Positions 61,201 through 64,000 of a DNA stretch of 64,000 nucleotides are shown one piece after another; position 1 is the stretch's first letter; each line of letters starts with the position of its first letter. The notes beneath the pieces were generated by a model, which saw nothing but the letters and a program-made list of their open reading frames with translations, had not been told where the DNA came from and did not search any database. This stretch comes from Puffinus mauretanicus (Eukaryota > Chordata > Aves > Procellariiformes > Procellariidae), in contig JAJKFH010002784.1 of NCBI GenBank assembly GCA_023333565.1, positions 248,001-312,000 on the forward strand. Reading direction: 5' to 3'. The position numbers and the translations under genes are program-made.

Positions 61201-62210
61201 TTTCATCTTTTTCTTATTGCTGTTTTGGTGTAAAATCTTCTTGAATTTATATTAACAGCATTATTGAACTCTCAAAGACTCACACTGCTGTGTGTGTATT
61301 TTTCTTACATTTATCCGTATTCCAAATGTGCCATTAAGCACAACTGTGTCTATTCTTCACATCCTGAGATCCTAGGGATTTTGGGGGTATAGCCTGATGA
61401 ACAGTAGGTATACTTATCGTCCTTATAGCTTTGTTGTTTGTAGGTTTTCTGTTTGTTTGCTTTGTCTCAGCTTGAAAAGTATACTAATCCATAAATGCCC
61501 ATAGTGATTCAGCTTAATTCAATTTCAGTAATCATTAATTATTAACAGCTCTTTTTTTACTGGCCTTTTCAAATTATAAAACCATATTATAAGTCTTCTC
61601 TCTTTATGTAGTAAGGTGAAACAATATTATGTACAACAGCAGGTACTCTGTCTCTTCTTATTGGTCTCTTAGATTCTGACTGTTGCTTGTTCCATAGGGA
61701 TATGGAGCTGCGAATGAAGAACAAAAATGAGAAATTTACAGACAAAGAAACTGTTTAAAGTAAAATTTACAATTTGATCTCAGAAGCTTTTGAAGTAAAA
61801 GTGCAAGAGACTGACATGGCTCTTGCAGCTTTCTAAAACTGCATACAAGACAAAGTCTAGCTGTTCTGTCAGGATGGATTCATTGTCTTCAGCTGTTGTT
61901 CCTGCTGTTTGCTTTTTAAATACATAATTTTTTTTTTTCTCTTTCTCTAAGACTCCTCAGAAATATAAAATGTCCATGCTTAAGCTTTTGGTAATATTTG
62001 TTCCTACAAGAAGTCATAGAGAACATACTGCATTATTAATAATTTTAACTTGTTTCCTTTGAGCAGGATGTAATGGTTGCTGGTGGAATGGAGAGCATGT
62101 CTAATGTTCCCTACACAATGAGCAGAGGATCAACGCCTTATGGAGGAGTAAAGCTGGAAGACCTGATAGTAAAAGATGGGCTGACAGATGCTTATAACCA
62201 TATCCATATG
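52169..62210 (+). CDS. ACAT1: ACAT1, mitochondrial acetoacetyl-CoA thiolase, exons 1-6 (gene continues past the window)
   Basis: Mitochondrial matrix thiolase that interconverts two acetyl-CoA with acetoacetyl-CoA and CoA, and cleaves 2-methylacetoacetyl-CoA in isoleucine breakdown; it is central to ketone-body use. Six exons splice in frame to 187 codons, roughly the N-terminal 45% of the enzyme. The N terminus ([18 protein letters not shown]...) is Arg-rich with an RGY|AS processing-peptidase motif (residues 25-29). Thiolase features are [22 protein letters not shown] and the nucleophilic Cys120 in NKVCASGMK (codon 59608-59610), equivalent to human Cys126. Exon 6 ends in AYNHIHM, and the following GSCAEN exon is not in the window. 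Intron 2 holds an old CR1 and intron 6 a provirus. The His/second Cys active-site loops lie in missing exons. Confidence 0.96.
52223..54052 (+). other. ACAT1: ACAT1 intron 1 (1.8 kb)
   Basis: The first 400 bp belong to the CpG island. The remainder is AT-rich with a T/A tract near 52848-52870. I see nothing else. Confidence 0.6.
54053..54100 (+). CDS. ACAT1: ACAT1 coding exon 2 (residues 19-34)
   Basis: The acceptor tattttcag precedes [16 protein letters not shown], then gtaagt, phase 0. At 48 nt it is tiny. It carries the presumed cleavage site RGY|AS, aligned with RSY|VS of human. Confidence 0.9.
54735..56925 (-). mobile_element. Long but decayed CR1 retrotransposon (endonuclease plus RT)
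   Basis: A minus-strand CR1 about 2.2 kb long. Going from 56925 down it shows an AP-endonuclease piece ([16 protein letters not shown], then GGGVALYV), RT motifs ([49 protein letters not shown]) and the C-terminal region. The frame is broken into at least four pieces by shifts and stops. The usual 3' 8-mer repeat tail is absent at 54735. Clearly older than the copy in CUL5 intron 4. Confidence 0.93.
55495..56046 (-). pseudogene. CR1 reverse-transcriptase remnant frame
   Basis: Longest surviving piece of the CR1 ORF2 in ACAT1 intron 2 (183 codons), covering RT motifs from [16 protein letters not shown] to [11 protein letters not shown]. The next piece (55047-55595) continues in another frame, so at least one frameshift lies between them near 55.5 kb. 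Not functional. Confidence 0.85.
57077..57194 (+). CDS. ACAT1: ACAT1 coding exon 3 (residues 35-74)
   Basis: The acceptor ctcttag precedes [15 protein letters not shown]..., the start of the thiolase fold. The exon ends one base into Gly74 before gtaaatg, phase 1. Confidence 0.96.
57195..58164 (+). other. ACAT1: ACAT1 intron 3 (1.0 kb)
   Basis: Contains a 160-codon open frame (57348-57830) with no recognisable family, probably chance. No repeat is recognised. Confidence 0.5.
58165..58260 (+). CDS. ACAT1: ACAT1 coding exon 4 (residues 74-106)
   Basis: The acceptor gttttatag precedes GT (completing Gly74), then [15 protein letters not shown]... The exon ends in RQAVLGA plus G before gtattc, phase 1. 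Confidence 0.96.
58261..59566 (+). other. ACAT1: ACAT1 intron 4 (1.3 kb)
   Basis: Ordinary intron without a recognised repeat or extra exon. Confidence 0.5.
59567..59667 (+). CDS. ACAT1: ACAT1 coding exon 5, catalytic Cys (residues 106-139)
   Basis: The acceptor tgactcag precedes GT (completing Gly106), then [19 protein letters not shown]... Cys120 (TGT 59608-59610) is the acyl-accepting nucleophile of thiolases. The exon ends in CGSQ before gtatgtg, phase 0. Confidence 0.97.
59668..62066 (+). other. ACAT1: ACAT1 intron 5 (2.4 kb)
   Basis: AT-rich. A short tandem of ttctatattttatatagaa (two near-copies, about 59908-59950) and a possible ancient amniote repeat at 60555-60640 are present. No exon-like frame is seen. 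Confidence 0.5.
59908..59952. repeat. AT-rich tandem duplication (about 2 x 19 bp)
   Basis: Two near-identical copies of ttctatattttatatagaa lie head to tail. Each copy is partly self-complementary, so the stretch could fold into a weak hairpin. Confidence 0.7.
62067..62210 (+). CDS. ACAT1: ACAT1 coding exon 6 (residues 140-187)
   Basis: The acceptor tttgagcag precedes [13 protein letters not shown]..., a thiolase signature. The exon includes [18 protein letters not shown] and ends in AYNHIHM before gtaaat, phase 0. Confidence 0.97.
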
Positions 62211-62931
62211 GTAAATATTCCTGCACAGTACTAAAGTATCAACCATAGACCTGATGCAGCTTTGAAGAGCTTGCTTATAATTATTATGAAACTGCTTCAT
62301 CTAGCAAACCTAGAAATGAGGAATAACATTAATAGAGGAGGAAAAAGTTTCCATTTCCAGGCTTCCTGTAGTAACTGTAATGGAGGGGCTAGGCAGAAGA
62401 CCAAAACAGAATAGCAAATTGTGTGTTAATATTTATCGGTCTCTGATTGAAGTCTGAATAGCCTAGAGCAGGGATTTAAAAAAAAAAATTCTGCTGCTGA
62501 TAGATTGCTGTTACTTTATCTGTGGGAGAGAGCAATCTTTGATGTCTTTGAGGGTACCTGCTCTGTATGGTTCAGCAGGCTCTCACATTTATTTTCCCTC
62601 CCCCAATGTACATATCTTATATTTTCTGTTGGAAGGTTTGAGTCAGCTGATATGCTTACTCATCAGCATGGTAACTTAAATTGGACAAACAACTGCAAAC
62701 TTAGGAGAGGTTTGGAAAACAACTGATATGAAGATAGTGAAGAACAACCGTCGGGGAAGAACAGTTTGAAAAGAGAATGACTGCTTTCAGTTTACGAATA
62801 TTTCTGACGTTTGCCTATGGTAATTCACAGTTGTAGGGCATTATTGATTGGTCAGTTAGTGTTCTTGCTGGTGTACAGGAAAATATGTCACGAAGAATAT
62901 TCTACTGTGATCCATATATTTGATACAGGCG

Positions 62932-63438
62932 TGTCTTGGTTTCGGCTGGGATAGAGTTATTTTCTTCCTAGTAGCTGCTATAGTGCTGTGTTTTGGATTT
63001 AGGATGAGAATTGTGTTGATAACACAGTGATGTTTTAGTTGTTGCTAACTTGTGCTTACATAGTCAAGGACTTTTCGGCTTCCCATGCTCTACCAGGTGC
63101 ACAAGAAGCTGGCAGGGAGCATAGCCGGGGCAGCTGACCCAACTGGCCAACAGGGTATTCCATACCATATGTCGCCATGCTCAGTATATACGCTGGGGGG
63201 GAGTTGGCTGGGGAGCAGTGACCGTTGCTTAGGGTCTGGCTGGGCATCGGTTGGTGGGTGGTGAGCAGTTGCATTGTGCATCACTTATTTTGTATATTCT
63301 ATTATCATCATCATTATTATTATTATTTTCCCTTCCTTTTTCTGTTCTATTAAACTGTCTTTATCTCAATCCATGAATTTTTTTTTTTTCTATTCTCTCC
63401 CCATCCCGCTGTGGGTTAAACCAGGTTAAACCACGACA
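62932..63438 (+). mobile_element. 5' LTR of an endogenous retrovirus in ACAT1 intron 6
   Basis: 507 bp, starting tgtcttggtttcggctggg and ending ggttaaaccacgaca (TG...CA). TATA-like tatata at 63185-63190 and ATTAAA at 63349-63354 give + orientation. It belongs to the same family as the solo LTR at 50246, with a longer U3 middle and a shortened U5 (the segment before the final ggttaaaccacgaca is missing about 45 bp relative to the other copy). Confidence 0.9.
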
Positions 63439-64000
63439 GTCCTTTTTGGTGCCCACCGTGGGGCCCGAAGGGTTGAGATAACATCTGACACATCTGACCC
63501 AAGCGGGTTGAAACAAATTTGTGATAAGCATTCATTATGTCAGTTTAGTAGTCACTGGTTATAATGTTGGTTTATTTGCTCTCAGAGTTGTTGGATTTGT
63601 TCTCAGAGTTGTGTTATGTAACACCTTACTTGCTGTGTATACTGTTTACCAGTATTTATGTGCTGTTTATCACCTCTGGGAGGTGGATTAAGGTTATCGC
63701 TTTGCTGTACTGTGTAACACTGGCTTATGGTACGATAAAGTTATTGGTTGTGAGATTGTACTCAGCACTGCTGTCATCCCCATACTTCGGGAGCTCTCTC
63801 TTGGAAACTGTTAATAATTACATTTTTTACCTCTTCTCCTCAGAATGCCTATCTACGGGGGAGACAGCTTCCTTCACCTTCCCCTTCTCCTCCAGGCTGA
63901 TTACAATAGCTCTTGAGAATTTTGAATATCCTTGGGATGTTCAAACCAGCATGTTCCTATTGCTATGTCTCCTGAATGTGTTTCAGGCCTTGTTTAACGC
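63439..64000 (+). mobile_element. Proviral leader: primer-binding site and untranslated internal sequence (partial)
   Basis: Eight bases after the LTR, tggtgcccaccgtggggc (447-464 of the 63-kb block) resembles a lysine-tRNA primer-binding site (tggcgcccaacgtggggc) with two differences. The following 530 bp have no long open frame and look like a retroviral 5' leader. Any gag-pol lies beyond the window. The small difference from the tRNA complement may be decay or a variant primer. Confidence 0.7.

Larger units (their letters stand above)
62211..64000 (+). other. ACAT1: ACAT1 intron 6 (start only)
   Basis: The intron is not closed within the window. Its first 720 bp are ordinary AT-rich sequence, and from 62932 onward it is endogenous retroviral. 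The next expected exon (GSCAENTAKK in human) is not present. Confidence 0.7.

Noticed and set aside
1..64000. CRISPR arrays, rRNA, tRNA clusters, operons or a defence-type system
   Set aside because: The window is ordinary vertebrate nuclear DNA. No spaced direct repeats, tRNA cloverleaf or prokaryote-type gene packing were seen.

Overview
This is nuclear genomic DNA from a bird. Three vertebrate genes lie on the + strand in the order RAB39A, CUL5, ACAT1, the same order I recall for human 11q22.3. The introns are short and AT-rich, the two promoters seen are CpG islands, and the interspersed repeats are CR1 retrotransposons plus an LTR family common in avian genomes. The species cannot be fixed from this window; the LTR type makes a non-galliform bird somewhat more likely (inference).

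Layout. 1-345 is the last coding exon of RAB39A, followed by its probable 3'UTR to about 3.6 kb. About 3.6-10.1 kb is intergenic, with a MIR-like relic inside the UTR stretch, a 22-bp tandem duplication and a truncated CR1. A CpG island (about 10.15-11.5 kb) holds the CUL5 promoter, a leader with upstream ORFs, and coding exon 1. CUL5 is complete: 19 coding exons from 11138 to 42407 splice in frame to exactly 780 codons, with a 3'UTR to about 45.9 kb. About 45.9-51.5 kb is intergenic and repeat-rich: an A28 tract, a decayed CR1-like element, a candidate LTR, and a clean solo LTR with 5-bp target duplication. A second CpG island (about 51.5-52.6 kb) holds the ACAT1 promoter. ACAT1 exons 1-6 (187 codons) lie at 52169-62210, and the rest of the gene is beyond the right edge. 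An LTR with primer-binding site and proviral leader (62932-64000) sits in ACAT1 intron 6 in sense orientation and runs off the window.

Functions. RAB39A is a late-endosomal Rab GTPase, CUL5 is the scaffold of Elongin B/C-SOCS-box ubiquitin ligases, and ACAT1 is mitochondrial acetoacetyl-CoA thiolase. They are neighbours by conserved synteny, not a pathway.

I found no previously undescribed system. The observations most worth checking are a GC-AG splice donor in CUL5 intron 18, a start-stop uORF in the CUL5 leader, a Ser-to-Thr change at the CUL5 residue-730 phosphosite, a CR1 copy whose reverse-transcriptase frame is still open, and the sense-oriented provirus inside ACAT1.
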